From positions 1 to 38,533 of the forward strand of contig JABWCH010000006.1 of assembly GCA_013359215.1 (NCBI GenBank): a DNA stretch of 38,533 nt, written 5' to 3'. This DNA is from Candidatus Brocadiia bacterium (GTDB taxonomy: Bacteria > Planctomycetota > Uabimicrobiia > Uabimicrobiales > JABWCH01). Under the pieces are notes generated by a model. It searched no databases. It saw nothing but the letters and a program-made list of their open reading frames with translations, and had not been told where the DNA came from. Shown piece by piece: positions 8,018-15,223 of this stretch (its first letter is position 1; each line of letters opens with the position of its first letter). The translations under genes and the position numbers were made by a program.

Positions 8018-8881
8018 ATGAAAGAAATACTCTCTGCTGCCGAAAATTTCCTGTATGAAAACAAAGGATTGGAGCTTTCTTGCCCGATTTTAGTCTGTCC
8101 ATTTTGTCAAAAAGAACTTATAGCTTGCTATAATAGTCTTTCCTGCAAGAGATGTGAATTGTGTTATCCTATTCAGCATGGCATCATGGATTTTCTTCTT
8201 GAAAAGGAATGCTATTGGGTTTCTGGTGCTTTTAGCCATGAAAGCAAGAACTATGAACAAAGATACCAGTCTTTGGAAAAGGCAAAAAATTATAATCTTC
8301 AAAAAAAGAAAGAGGCAACTTTATCAGAAGGAAAGATTATAGAGAAACTTCTTGAGGCGCAAGGCAAAACAAAATTTCTTCTCGACGTTCCTTGCGGTGG
8401 CGGCAGACTGAGCTATTTTTTAGAAAAAAATACTCAATACCTTATAGAAGCGGATATTGCATACGGGCAACTTCTTTATGGACAAAAAAATTTTCAATCT
8501 GCTATTCCTAAAATTTATCTGCGGACTTCAGCTTTAAGGCTTCCATTAAAAGATAACAGCATAGATGCTGCTGTTTGCATAAGGCTTTCACATCATTTGC
8601 ATTCAGAGCAAGAACGGATTCTGCTCATTCGAGAGCTTCTCCGCGTTTCCAGTCGTTTTGTAATACTGTCTTTCAATGATAGCTATGCCTTCAAAAATAT
8701 CTATCGGGGGTGGAAAAAAAGACTAGAAAAAAATACCATGTCTATGGATGAAATTGCCCGAATAGCAAACGATTTCCATGCTGATCTCCTTTGCGCACCA
8801 AACACAGGCTTCATGCGTACCCATCGCTATGCACTTTTGATTAAGCGTGAAAACAGTAATATTATTCTAAAAGAAGAATAG
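8018..8881 (+). CDS. Zinc-ribbon SAM-dependent methyltransferase
   Basis: A 287-residue protein with two parts. The N-terminus has a Trm112-like zinc ribbon with CPFC (27-30) and CKRC (43-46), followed by YPIQHGIMDFL, a pattern common in class I methyltransferases of unknown substrate. Next comes a Rossmann domain with the SAM-binding motif LLDVPCGGGR (121-130), an acidic residue in LIEADIAYGQ, and the late motif SIDAAVCIRLSHHL. I moved the start from 7958 to the ATG at 8018, because AAAGGAG (8003-8009) sits 8 bases upstream. It is a single gene, divergent from the two-component pair and followed directly by repeat motifs. The substrate is unknown. Confidence 0.85.
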   Translation: MKEILSAAENFLYENKGLELSCPILVCPFCQKELIACYNSLSCKRCELCYPIQHGIMDFLLEKECYWVSGAFSHESKNYEQRYQSLEKAKNYNLQKKKEATLSEGKIIEKLLEAQGKTKFLLDVPCGGGRLSYFLEKNTQYLIEADIAYGQLLYGQKNFQSAIPKIYLRTSALRLPLKDNSIDAAVCIRLSHHLHSEQERILLIRELLRVSSRFVILSFNDSYAFKNIYRGWKKRLEKNTMSMDEIARIANDFHADLLCAPNTGFMRTHRYALLIKRENSNIILKEE

Positions 8882-8902
8882 TAATTTGACAATGTTAAAT
8901 TA
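8882..8902. repeat. TTGACA-centred near-palindrome, copy 1
   Basis: TAATTTGACAATGTTAAATT begins on the base after the methyltransferase stop codon. Close copies lie at 13882-13902 and 38101-38120, also near gene 3' ends. The arms TAATTT and AAATTA pair, with ACAATGT in the centre. Confidence 0.6.
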
Positions 8903-8948
8903 GGTAGGAAGTGCGTAATATCTTTTTGGTTTTGGCTTGTCCGAGATA

Positions 8949-8975
8949 GATTACACAGATAAAATCTGTGTAATC
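8949..8975. repeat. GATTACACAGAT palindrome
   Basis: GATTACACAGAT (8949-8960) and ATCTGTGTAATC (8964-8975) form a perfect 12-bp stem with a 3-base loop. It belongs to a type of intergenic palindrome, 'cacagattacacag', that I recall seeing in several environmental bacterial genomes. It lies in the 300-base gap after the methyltransferase gene and may double as a transcription barrier, though no T-run follows. Confidence 0.7.
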
Positions 8976-9070
8976 TGCGGATTATTTTATAGACGATTTT
9001 TGTATGCAATACATCGGAGAACCGATCTAATGCGATTCAAATGTTGTTTGCGAGAATTTTGCAACTGGCT

Positions 9071-9132
9071 CATTTTATTCGACGCTTGAGCATGGCACAA
9101 AAAAATTTTGATTCCTGAAAGAAGGCTTACAC
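9071..9132 (-). mobile_element. Decayed copy of the 131-bp inverted-repeat element
   Basis: TTTTGATTCCTGAAAGAAGG with its continuation to CTTACAC (9106-9132) is the exact reverse complement of the left terminal repeat of the element at 38396-38526. Moving inward, 9071-9098 matches the internal segment around 38448-38475 in about 24 of 27 bases, including GTCGAATAAAAT. About 16 bases between the two blocks are missing here and the other terminus is not recognisable, so this is a partial copy in reverse orientation. Confidence 0.65.
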
Positions 9133-9163
9133 GAATCGATCTATTCAGATGTGATTCTTTTTT
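9133..9163 (+). terminator. Hairpin followed by T-run
   Basis: GAATC-g-ATCT (9133-9142) pairs with AGAT-gt-GATTC (9147-9157) and is followed by TTTTTT. It looks like an intrinsic terminator for plus-strand transcription, but the nearest plus gene ends 250 bases upstream. It directly abuts the end of the element copy at 9071-9132. Confidence 0.35.
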
Positions 9164-9180
9164 CTATAATTTTAGATTTA

Positions 9181-10353
9181 TTATAGACCGCGTAAGGCAA
9201 CGGCAACGGGCATTCTGGATGCACGCCAGGCAGGAAGCAAGCCGCCCAGGAATCCCATGACAAAAGCAAAAATCATTCCACTCAAGAGAATCTCTGTGCT
9301 AATGGCAAAAGAAAAATTGAGATGAGAAAAGGTTTGCCAGTTGATTGTGGATGCCATTTGTCCGTGGGCAGGGATGATAATGATGCAGCCCAATGCACCG
9401 CCCAAAAGTGCCAGAAACAAGGATTCCAGGATAAAGGAAAATAGGATACTTCTTTCGGAAAAGCCAATAGCGCGTAGTGTGGCGATTTCTGTGGAGCGTG
9501 CAGAAATTGCGGAATACATAGTGTTTAAAGCTCCGAAAATTGCGCCAATGCCCATAACGAAAGCTACTAGAAATCCCAGAACTTTGATTAAAGTAAAAAC
9601 CATTTCAGATCGTTTTTCATAGTAGGCTATTTCTTGTTCAACGCTGACAGTAAGCCTTGGATCTAAGGAAATAGCATCTTTAAACGCAGGAAAAGTTTCT
9701 GGAGTTTCTAATTGCACGGTAACAGACTGGAATGAATTCTCATTTCCTTTGTAGGTTTGTCTTAAAATATTGTGATCACACCATACTTCAGAATCAAAGG
9801 AGCTTCCGCCCGCTTCCATGATGCCTACGATTGTCCATTCTTCACCGCCAAATTTTATTTTGCCATTTAAATCCATGCCATCGTAGGACTTTATTGCATT
9901 AGATCCAACAACAAGCTCAGCCAGTCCAGGAGTAAAAAAGCGGCCACGGCTGATTTTAACCTGGGATCGGATTTTTAAGGCATTGTCGGATACGCCACGG
10001 ATCTGGACATTGGCATCTGTTCCAGAAGACCGAAGCTTGAAGCATTGGATTCCAACGACTTCTGGGCTTATAAGAGCCTTTCCGTCTTTGTCTCGCTGGA
10101 TGCCTGCTGTATCGCCTATAATTTTTGTCTGTTCCAGGGAAATGCTGCTTTCGATTTCTGAAGTAGCTCCGCCTCTGAGGATGATTGCATTTTGGGGAGA
10201 GCCAGAAATCATCAAGGTTCGTCTGAATCCATTCGCCATAGCGAGAACAGCTACAAATACGGAAACAACGCCAGCGATTGCCAGGATTGCTACAAACGAA
10301 GAAACATAGCGTGCTTTGACGCTGCGAATGTTGTAAATAATAGGAATAGCCAT
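9181..10353 (-). CDS. FtsX/MacB-type ABC permease, second copy in operon
   Basis: A 390-residue permease with the MacB topology: one N-terminal transmembrane segment (about 15-42), a large extracytoplasmic domain (MacB_PCD-like, about 45-255) and three C-terminal segments. The conserved cytoplasmic stretch STEIATLRAIGFS precedes the final helices, and the C-terminus GLLPAWRASRMPVAVALRGL is typical. It starts one base after the end of the upstream permease gene, with GAGGAG before its ATG, so it is translated from the same message. With two different permeases and one ATPase, the complex is probably a heterodimer. Relatives export macrolides, lipoproteins, peptides or glycolipids; which applies here is unknown. 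Confidence 0.9.
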   Translation of the reverse strand: MAIPIIYNIRSVKARYVSSFVAILAIAGVVSVFVAVLAMANGFRRTLMISGSPQNAIILRGGATSEIESSISLEQTKIIGDTAGIQRDKDGKALISPEVVGIQCFKLRSSGTDANVQIRGVSDNALKIRSQVKISRGRFFTPGLAELVVGSNAIKSYDGMDLNGKIKFGGEEWTIVGIMEAGGSSFDSEVWCDHNILRQTYKGNENSFQSVTVQLETPETFPAFKDAISLDPRLTVSVEQEIAYYEKRSEMVFTLIKVLGFLVAFVMGIGAIFGALNTMYSAISARSTEIATLRAIGFSERSILFSFILESLFLALLGGALGCIIIIPAHGQMASTINWQTFSHLNFSFAISTEILLSGMIFAFVMGFLGGLLPAWRASRMPVAVALRGL

Positions 10354-10354
10354 T

Positions 10355-11494
10355 TTATATTCTCCTCATAGCATCTACAATGTTCAATCTCATGGCTAAA
10401 CAAGATGGAATGATTCCAGCGAGAAAACCAACCATTGCGCTAATGCCTAAGCCCAATGCTATATAAGCATGGGAAAGTTCAAAAATAATCAACATGCCGT
10501 TTGTAGGATCGCCTTGCAGCGTATATAATTTACATAAACCCAGGCCAATCGTGCCTCCCACAAAAGCATAGATTATGGATTCTGCCAATATAAGAAATAG
10601 TATTCTAATGCCAGAAAAGCCCAAAGTTTTCATGACAGCGATTTCGTTTGTCCGCTCTCTTACTGCAATCGCCATGTTGCTGCCTGTAATGAGGAGCAAA
10701 GTAAAAAAGATAACGCTGCCAATGCAGATCAAAACGAACTGGATGTTACCCATTTGCTTTAAGAATCCAGCAGCAAAAGCCTTTTCGGTTTCCGTGGCTG
10801 TTTCATAGGGAGAATTGGCAAACATTTCATCGATGGTCTGGGCAATTCGGTCGGCCTGCGAAGGGTCGGACAACTGCACATAATACCACCCTACAAGCCC
10901 TTTTGTAGAGGAATCGCGTTCATCCAGATATTTATAGTGAAACCAGAATTGCTTGGTGTCGCTTTCTGGTGTTTTTCCTTTGAAAATCCCGCAAATGTTG
11001 AATTCCCATAGCCCAGGAAAAATTGTTCCCTGTATGGGAATTCTATCGCCAATTTTCCATCCAAAACGCTCTATAAGCCCTTCTCCAATAAGGCAACCTT
11101 GCCGATCTTTCATAAACAATTCCCATTGTTCAGGGGCAACGGAATATTCCGAAAAAATAGAAAGATACGTTTCGGAATCAATGGCAAATTGGGGAAAGAA
11201 ATTGCGTTCTGTTTGATAGACACCGCCAAACCAGCTACCAAATGTTACGCTTTTGACTCCTGATACCTGGGCAAGCCTTTGTTTATAGGAAATTGGCAAA
11301 GGCATAATCAGAGAAATACGATTTCGCACTACTAGTCTGTCTGCACCTGCTATCTTGACTTGATGGCTGAAGGCAGAGTGGATTACGGTAAGCAAACCAA
11401 ACAAGAACAGCGCAACGGCAAAAGAGCCTATAGTGAGCATGGTTCTCATTTTTTTTCGTTTGAGGTTTACCCAGATCAATGGTATAAATTTCAT
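10355..11494 (-). CDS. FtsX/MacB-type ABC permease, first copy in operon
   Basis: A 379-residue permease with the same architecture as its neighbour: an N-terminal segment (about 15-38), an extracytoplasmic domain, then three C-terminal helices introduced by ERTNEIAVMKTLGFS. It ends GIIPSCLAMRLNIVDAMRRI, the same ending pattern as the partner, so the two are paralogues that have clearly diverged. It lies three bases after the ATPase gene and one base before the second permease gene. The DevC/FtsX-like pairing with a LolD-type ATPase and an adaptor fits a trans-envelope export or lipoprotein-release machine. It contains no ATPase domain, unlike fused MacB. Confidence 0.9.
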   Translation of the reverse strand: MKFIPLIWVNLKRKKMRTMLTIGSFAVALFLFGLLTVIHSAFSHQVKIAGADRLVVRNRISLIMPLPISYKQRLAQVSGVKSVTFGSWFGGVYQTERNFFPQFAIDSETYLSIFSEYSVAPEQWELFMKDRQGCLIGEGLIERFGWKIGDRIPIQGTIFPGLWEFNICGIFKGKTPESDTKQFWFHYKYLDERDSSTKGLVGWYYVQLSDPSQADRIAQTIDEMFANSPYETATETEKAFAAGFLKQMGNIQFVLICIGSVIFFTLLLITGSNMAIAVRERTNEIAVMKTLGFSGIRILFLILAESIIYAFVGGTIGLGLCKLYTLQGDPTNGMLIIFELSHAYIALGLGISAMVGFLAGIIPSCLAMRLNIVDAMRRI

Positions 11495-11497
11495 GAT

Positions 11498-12211
11498 TTA
11501 ATCCTTATTTTGCGCTTCTATCAAGACCCCTTTTTCGAGATGCAAAACCTTTTTGCTTCTTTCTGCTGCAATAGGATCATGCGTTACCATAAGAATAGTC
11601 TTGCTAAATTCTTGGATTAGCCTGCTCAAAAGATCGAGAATTTCATTTGCACTGCTACGATCCAGATCGCCTGTTGGTTCATCGCATAGAAGGAAGCTTG
11701 GGTCAGAAACAATGGCTCTTGCAATGGCAACACGTTGCTCTTGTCCACCCGAAAGCTGGCGAGGATAATGATGCATTCGGTTGCCTAAACCCACAATGGA
11801 CAAGGCTGCTTCTACGTGTTTTTTGCGATCTTGTTTTGATAGCTTTGTCAAAAGCAAGGGCAATTCAACATTTTGGAACGCAGTTAGCACAGGGATTAGA
11901 TTGTACAACTGGAAAATAAAACCAACATGCCTTGCTCTCCAGCTTGTGAGCTGCTTGCCAGACAGGGAAGTAATTTCTGCATCTCCAATTCTTACACTGC
12001 CAGAAGTAGGAACATCAAGACCACCTAGAAGATTGAGCAAGGTAGTCTTTCCTGATCCGCTTGGCCCCATGAAAGAAACGAACTCTCCCTGGTTTATATC
12101 CAGATTCAGATTTTTGAGGACTTCGATTTTTTCATTGCCTCTTTTGTATGTTTTGCTTAAATTGCGAACCTGGATCAATGATTTTGTTTGGTTTTCCTTA
12201 ATTTCGTTCAT
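11498..12211 (-). CDS. LolD/MacB-type ABC transporter ATPase
   Basis: A 237-residue ATPase that would power the two permeases encoded downstream. Motifs: Walker [10 protein letters not shown] (49-57), Q-loop in [10 protein letters not shown] near 100, signature [14 protein letters not shown] (153-166), Walker B with D-loop [11 protein letters not shown] (174-184) and switch His in THDP. The PTGDLD form and the [17 protein letters not shown] stretch are characteristic of the LolD/MacB/FtsE group. Its start overlaps the stop of the adaptor gene by four bases (12208-12211), indicating coupled translation. It is confidently an ATPase of this group; the transported substrate is not known. Confidence 0.93.
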   Translation of the reverse strand: MNEIKENQTKSLIQVRNLSKTYKRGNEKIEVLKNLNLDINQGEFVSFMGPSGSGKTTLLNLLGGLDVPTSGSVRIGDAEITSLSGKQLTSWRARHVGFIFQLYNLIPVLTAFQNVELPLLLTKLSKQDRKKHVEAALSIVGLGNRMHHYPRQLSGGQEQRVAIARAIVSDPSFLLCDEPTGDLDRSSANEILDLLSRLIQEFSKTILMVTHDPIAAERSKKVLHLEKGVLIEAQNKD

Positions 12212-13431
12212 TCAAGCCTCCGGGCTTTTTGACCATCTTTCAAATCCATAACATTTTCCATCACAATAAGTTCGCCTTCTCTCAGACCAGCCTTGATTTC
12301 GATTTCACTGCTGCGTTTATAGCCTGTCTGCACAGCTCTTCTCTCGACATGATCTTCTTTGAAGACGAAAACAAAAGCTTTTTCATTTTGGAGCAATATG
12401 GCATTTTGAGGTATGCTCAAGATGCTTTCTTGGCCTTGTGGGGCATTTTCTCTTTCAAAAAATGACACTTTGACTCCCATGTCTGGCAAAATTTTAGGAT
12501 CTAGTTTTTCGAACAAAATCCGTACTTTTACCGTTGCTTTTTGTCTGTCAGCCGTAGGAATTACAGCTCGGACACGCGCAGGAATACGCCAATCTGGGTA
12601 TGAATCCAAAACAGCCTCTACGATTTGGCCTTCCTTAACACGGGCAATATAAGATTCATTCACATCCACTTCAATTTCCAAAGACTGCATATTGACAATC
12701 GTGGCAATTCCTGTTCTGGTAAATCCGCCTCCTGCTGACATGGGCGAAACGATTTCTCCGATTTGGGCATCTTTGGAAACAACAACACCAGAAAAGGGAG
12801 CTTTGATTGTATAGTTTTCCAGAATCTGCCTGGCAGCCTGGCAGCGTTTTTCTGATGCTTCTATTTGCTTTTGAGCCACATCTATCTTTGCCCTCAAGGC
12901 ATTGACAGCGATTTGCGCATTTTCGATATATTCCTGGCTTGTGGTATTGGTGGAGTAAAGCTTTTCTGCTCTGGTTAGCTTTCTTTGGGCATCCGATAAA
13001 TTGATTTTCAATTCCATGAGGGAAGCCTGCGTAACCTTGAGATCCGCCAATGCAGTTTCCAGAGAGTCTTGCGCTTCTCTATCATCCAGCCTGGCTAAAA
13101 CCTGGCCCTGGCTCACATTCATGCCTTCTTCAACAAATAGCTCGGAGATAAGCCCTGTAATTTTAGAAGCCATGGTTGCCCTTTGCCTTGGCGTAACATA
13201 CCCACTCGCTTTGAGAACAGAAACCTTTTGGTTTATTTTCGTAAGCTTGACCACCCCTGTCTTAACCTGCACAGGCTTTTGCTCATTCCAATAGAACCAT
13301 CCTGCCCCTGTAGCTATAACCAAAAGCAAAAAAAACAAAAATCCCTTTCCTCCACCAGAAGTGCTGTTCTGGTTGCGCTGGTCTACAGGAATTGCTAAAA
13401 TGGATAAATCATGTTGTACATGCTCTGGCAT
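12208..13431 (-). CDS. Periplasmic adaptor (HlyD/MacA-like membrane fusion protein)
   Basis: A 407-residue adaptor that would link the inner-membrane permeases to the outer envelope. A short cytoplasmic N-terminus is followed by a single transmembrane anchor (about 30-47), the first biotinyl-lipoyl half (GLISELFVEEGMNVSQGQVL), and a long alpha-helical hairpin (about 115-205) rich in Ala, Gln and Lys. The second lipoyl half (IKAPFSGVVVSKDAQIGEIV) and a beta-barrel domain follow, ending LREGELIVMENVMDLKDGQ. No TolC-like outer membrane gene is in the window, so any outer partner would be encoded elsewhere. It is the second gene of the five-gene operon, 28 bases after the small gene and overlapping the ATPase gene. 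Confidence 0.9.
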   Translation of the reverse strand: MPEHVQHDLSILAIPVDQRNQNSTSGGGKGFLFFLLLVIATGAGWFYWNEQKPVQVKTGVVKLTKINQKVSVLKASGYVTPRQRATMASKITGLISELFVEEGMNVSQGQVLARLDDREAQDSLETALADLKVTQASLMELKINLSDAQRKLTRAEKLYSTNTTSQEYIENAQIAVNALRAKIDVAQKQIEASEKRCQAARQILENYTIKAPFSGVVVSKDAQIGEIVSPMSAGGGFTRTGIATIVNMQSLEIEVDVNESYIARVKEGQIVEAVLDSYPDWRIPARVRAVIPTADRQKATVKVRILFEKLDPKILPDMGVKVSFFERENAPQGQESILSIPQNAILLQNEKAFVFVFKEDHVERRAVQTGYKRSSEIEIKAGLREGELIVMENVMDLKDGQKARRLE

Positions 13432-13459
13432 TTTTTCTGAATTCCCTTAAATTTTGCTT

Positions 13460-13678
13460 TCATTCCAATTCTGATGCGTCTATTGTTCCCATAGGTTTTA
13501 TTTCGTCTTTCATTTTCTCTAAAACCTTTTGTATTTCTTCGAGGGGAACATCGTAAAAAGCTGCAATGTCCTCTTCCGTCATCCAGGAATCAGGCGGTGC
13601 GTTCAAAAATCGATCTACCCTTTTTTGGATGGATTCATTTCGATAAACAGGAAAACGTTTTTTGGGATCTAGCTTCAC
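13460..13678 (-). CDS. Small acidic protein, first gene of the exporter operon
   Basis: I do not recognise this 72-residue protein. It has a basic N-terminus and then charged helices, with SWMTEEDIAAFYDVPLEEIQ resembling a helix-turn-helix or small antitoxin-like fold, although this is only an impression. The start is GTG, with AAAGGGGG four bases before it, a good ribosome site, so the gene is likely real. It lies 28 bases upstream of the adaptor gene on the same strand, which suggests it is co-expressed with the exporter, perhaps as a regulator. There is no signal peptide or membrane segment. Confidence 0.6.
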   Translation of the reverse strand: MKLDPKKRFPVYRNESIQKRVDRFLNAPPDSWMTEEDIAAFYDVPLEEIQKVLEKMKDEIKPMGTIDASELE

Positions 13679-13881
13679 AGAACCCCCTTTCTATATTGGA
13701 TTTTAATTTGACAATTTGTGGTTCGGTATCTGTGTGGTAATTGGTATTGAAGTCGATTCTGACCATCTTTTCGATTCCGATAGCGACCTCGACACCAAAG
13801 CCAGCAAGATTCTATCAAAAGAAGAGAATGCTTCAAGCTTTTTTTTAAAATTCCATAGCTACAAATTTTTTTGCATCCAAC

Positions 13882-13902
13882 TAATTTGACAATGTCAATT
13901 TA
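13882..13902. repeat. TTGACA-centred near-palindrome, copy 2
   Basis: TAATTTGACAATGTCAATTT, differing from copy 1 (8882-8902) at a few bases in the right arm. TTGAC and GTCAA pair across AAT. It lies four bases past the stop of the DUF1573 gene. A partial copy, AATTTGACAATTTGTG, is at about 13706-13721 in the same gap. Confidence 0.6.
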
Positions 13903-13906
13903 GTGA

Positions 13907-14905
13907 TTATTGCTTTCCAAAGACAATCCCTTGCAAGGGTAACTTGATAACAGGCTCTTTGGCTACATCAGTAATGAGTTCCAGGTAGCCTCTCTGTTCT
14001 CCATGAATCATGTCTTGAGAAATAGCCCAGGTTACCTCGATTTCGTAAAAATGGTTTTCAATCAAAACTTTGAGTTTTGTCTGAACTTCAGGTATGGAGC
14101 ATTTTATTTCTTTGATTTGAAAAGCTTGCTGTATTTGATTGTGGCTCACTCTGAATACTTTACGATAGGATTTTCCAGGGTTCATCATTCCAAAAGCAAG
14201 GTATGCAGGAATAGTCTGGATATAGCCATTGACATACGCAAAAACAGGAATAGAAACCATTTCTTGCCCTACAAGATCTGTTTTGACTAAAATTTCGCCT
14301 TTTTTTGATCCTGGAGCGATCCCTGGTTCACAGGAAAGTCTTAGAGTATAGCCTTGTTCTACACCATAGAATCCTTCCACAGGGCTTTTCGTAGTTTCTA
14401 TAATAAAGCCAGGGATATTGCACTCAGCAGAAAAAATTTGAAAATCAGGTTTATGGCGTGAGGCTATCCAAAATTTTTTTTCCCAGGCATCGCCTTTAAA
14501 AAAAGGCTTGATATGCAAGGGGTTTTCTGACACTAGAGTATCCTTTAAAACATAGGCTCGTATGGGCAAGGTGAGCATAGGAATATCTTTAGAATCAGTA
14601 TAAAGGTTCATCTCCCACAAATATCTTCCCATTTTACCAGCAGGATTCAATGTAACAAAAAATTCTTTTTCCTCTCCTGGGTTTAGCAGGGGAGGCAGCT
14701 CCATGATAGCATTGCATGAACAGCTAGTAATAGCATGGGTTAGTTTAACAGGATAAGAAAGTAAATTTTTAATCTTCAAAGTTTGCCTGTGGACTTTTGT
14801 ATCGCTGATAGTCCCTAAATCCCAGGTATCAGGGGAAAGCAAAATTGACAATTCTGCAAAAAGAAAAACAGGATACAAGCAAAGGAAAAAAAGAAACAAC
14901 TTCAT
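13907..14905 (-). CDS. Exported DUF1573-domain protein
   Basis: A 332-residue secreted protein. The first 17 residues are a signal peptide (MKLFLFFLCLYPVFLFA). An immunoglobulin-like DUF1573 domain follows: WDLGTISD, a hydrophobic NLLSYPVKL strand, then ITSCSCNAI and LLNPGEEKEFFVTLNP. In this family the Cys pair after the third strand is typical. The remainder (about 120-332) is probably two more beta-sandwich domains; VSIPVFAYVNGYI and IKLPLQGIVFG look like closing strands. DUF1573 proteins are abundant in Planctomycetota and Bacteroidota, but their roles are not established. It appears to be transcribed alone, with AAAGGCG before the ATG. Confidence 0.82.
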   Translation of the reverse strand: MKLFLFFLCLYPVFLFAELSILLSPDTWDLGTISDTKVHRQTLKIKNLLSYPVKLTHAITSCSCNAIMELPPLLNPGEEKEFFVTLNPAGKMGRYLWEMNLYTDSKDIPMLTLPIRAYVLKDTLVSENPLHIKPFFKGDAWEKKFWIASRHKPDFQIFSAECNIPGFIIETTKSPVEGFYGVEQGYTLRLSCEPGIAPGSKKGEILVKTDLVGQEMVSIPVFAYVNGYIQTIPAYLAFGMMNPGKSYRKVFRVSHNQIQQAFQIKEIKCSIPEVQTKLKVLIENHFYEIEVTWAISQDMIHGEQRGYLELITDVAKEPVIKLPLQGIVFGKQ

Positions 14906-14996
14906 TTGAATATCGCCTTTCTATAGTAAAAACTGAGCGATAGGAATTCATAATGTTAGATCAAATCAATCGCGCAGTGTAAGCCGTTATATTACT

Positions 14997-15034
14997 CTTT
15001 GCGTAATTTTTTTCATGGTAAAACTTTAGGGATA
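14997..15034. repeat. 38-base dispersed repeat, copy 2 (inverted)
   Basis: CTTTGCGTAATTTTTTTCA onward to ACTTTAGGGATA is the reverse complement of 5645-5682 apart from a few central mismatches. It occupies the middle of the 318-base gap between the DUF1573 gene and the double PEP-CTERM gene. Confidence 0.7.
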
Positions 15035-15075
15035 AGTAGAGCGGAGTGTAACAAGATAAGAGCGTAAAGAAGTGT

Positions 15076-15155
15076 CCGCGAAAAACACAAAAGGCACGAA
15101 AAGAAATGGATGAATTTTTTTAAAATCATTTTCGTGTCTTTCGCATTTTTCGCAG
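15076..15155. repeat. CGCGAAAAACAC palindrome
   Basis: Left arm CGCGAAAAACACAAAAGGCA with CGAAAA, right arm TCGTGTCTTTCGCATTTTTC with GCAG. The arms pair imperfectly over about 27 bases, with an AT-rich centre. It lies 70 bases past the stop of the double PEP-CTERM gene. Confidence 0.6.
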
Positions 15156-15223
15156 ATTAAGCGCAAGAATATTGGGCAAGAAGCATACAAAAAATTTTTG
15201 GTAGATAGCTTCCCGCTGTCAAC

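Noticed and set aside
14978-14986. Third copy of the 131-bp element, from a GTGTAAGCC match
   Set aside because: Only nine bases match. The sequence beyond (GTTATATTACT) diverges and no opposite terminus is found.
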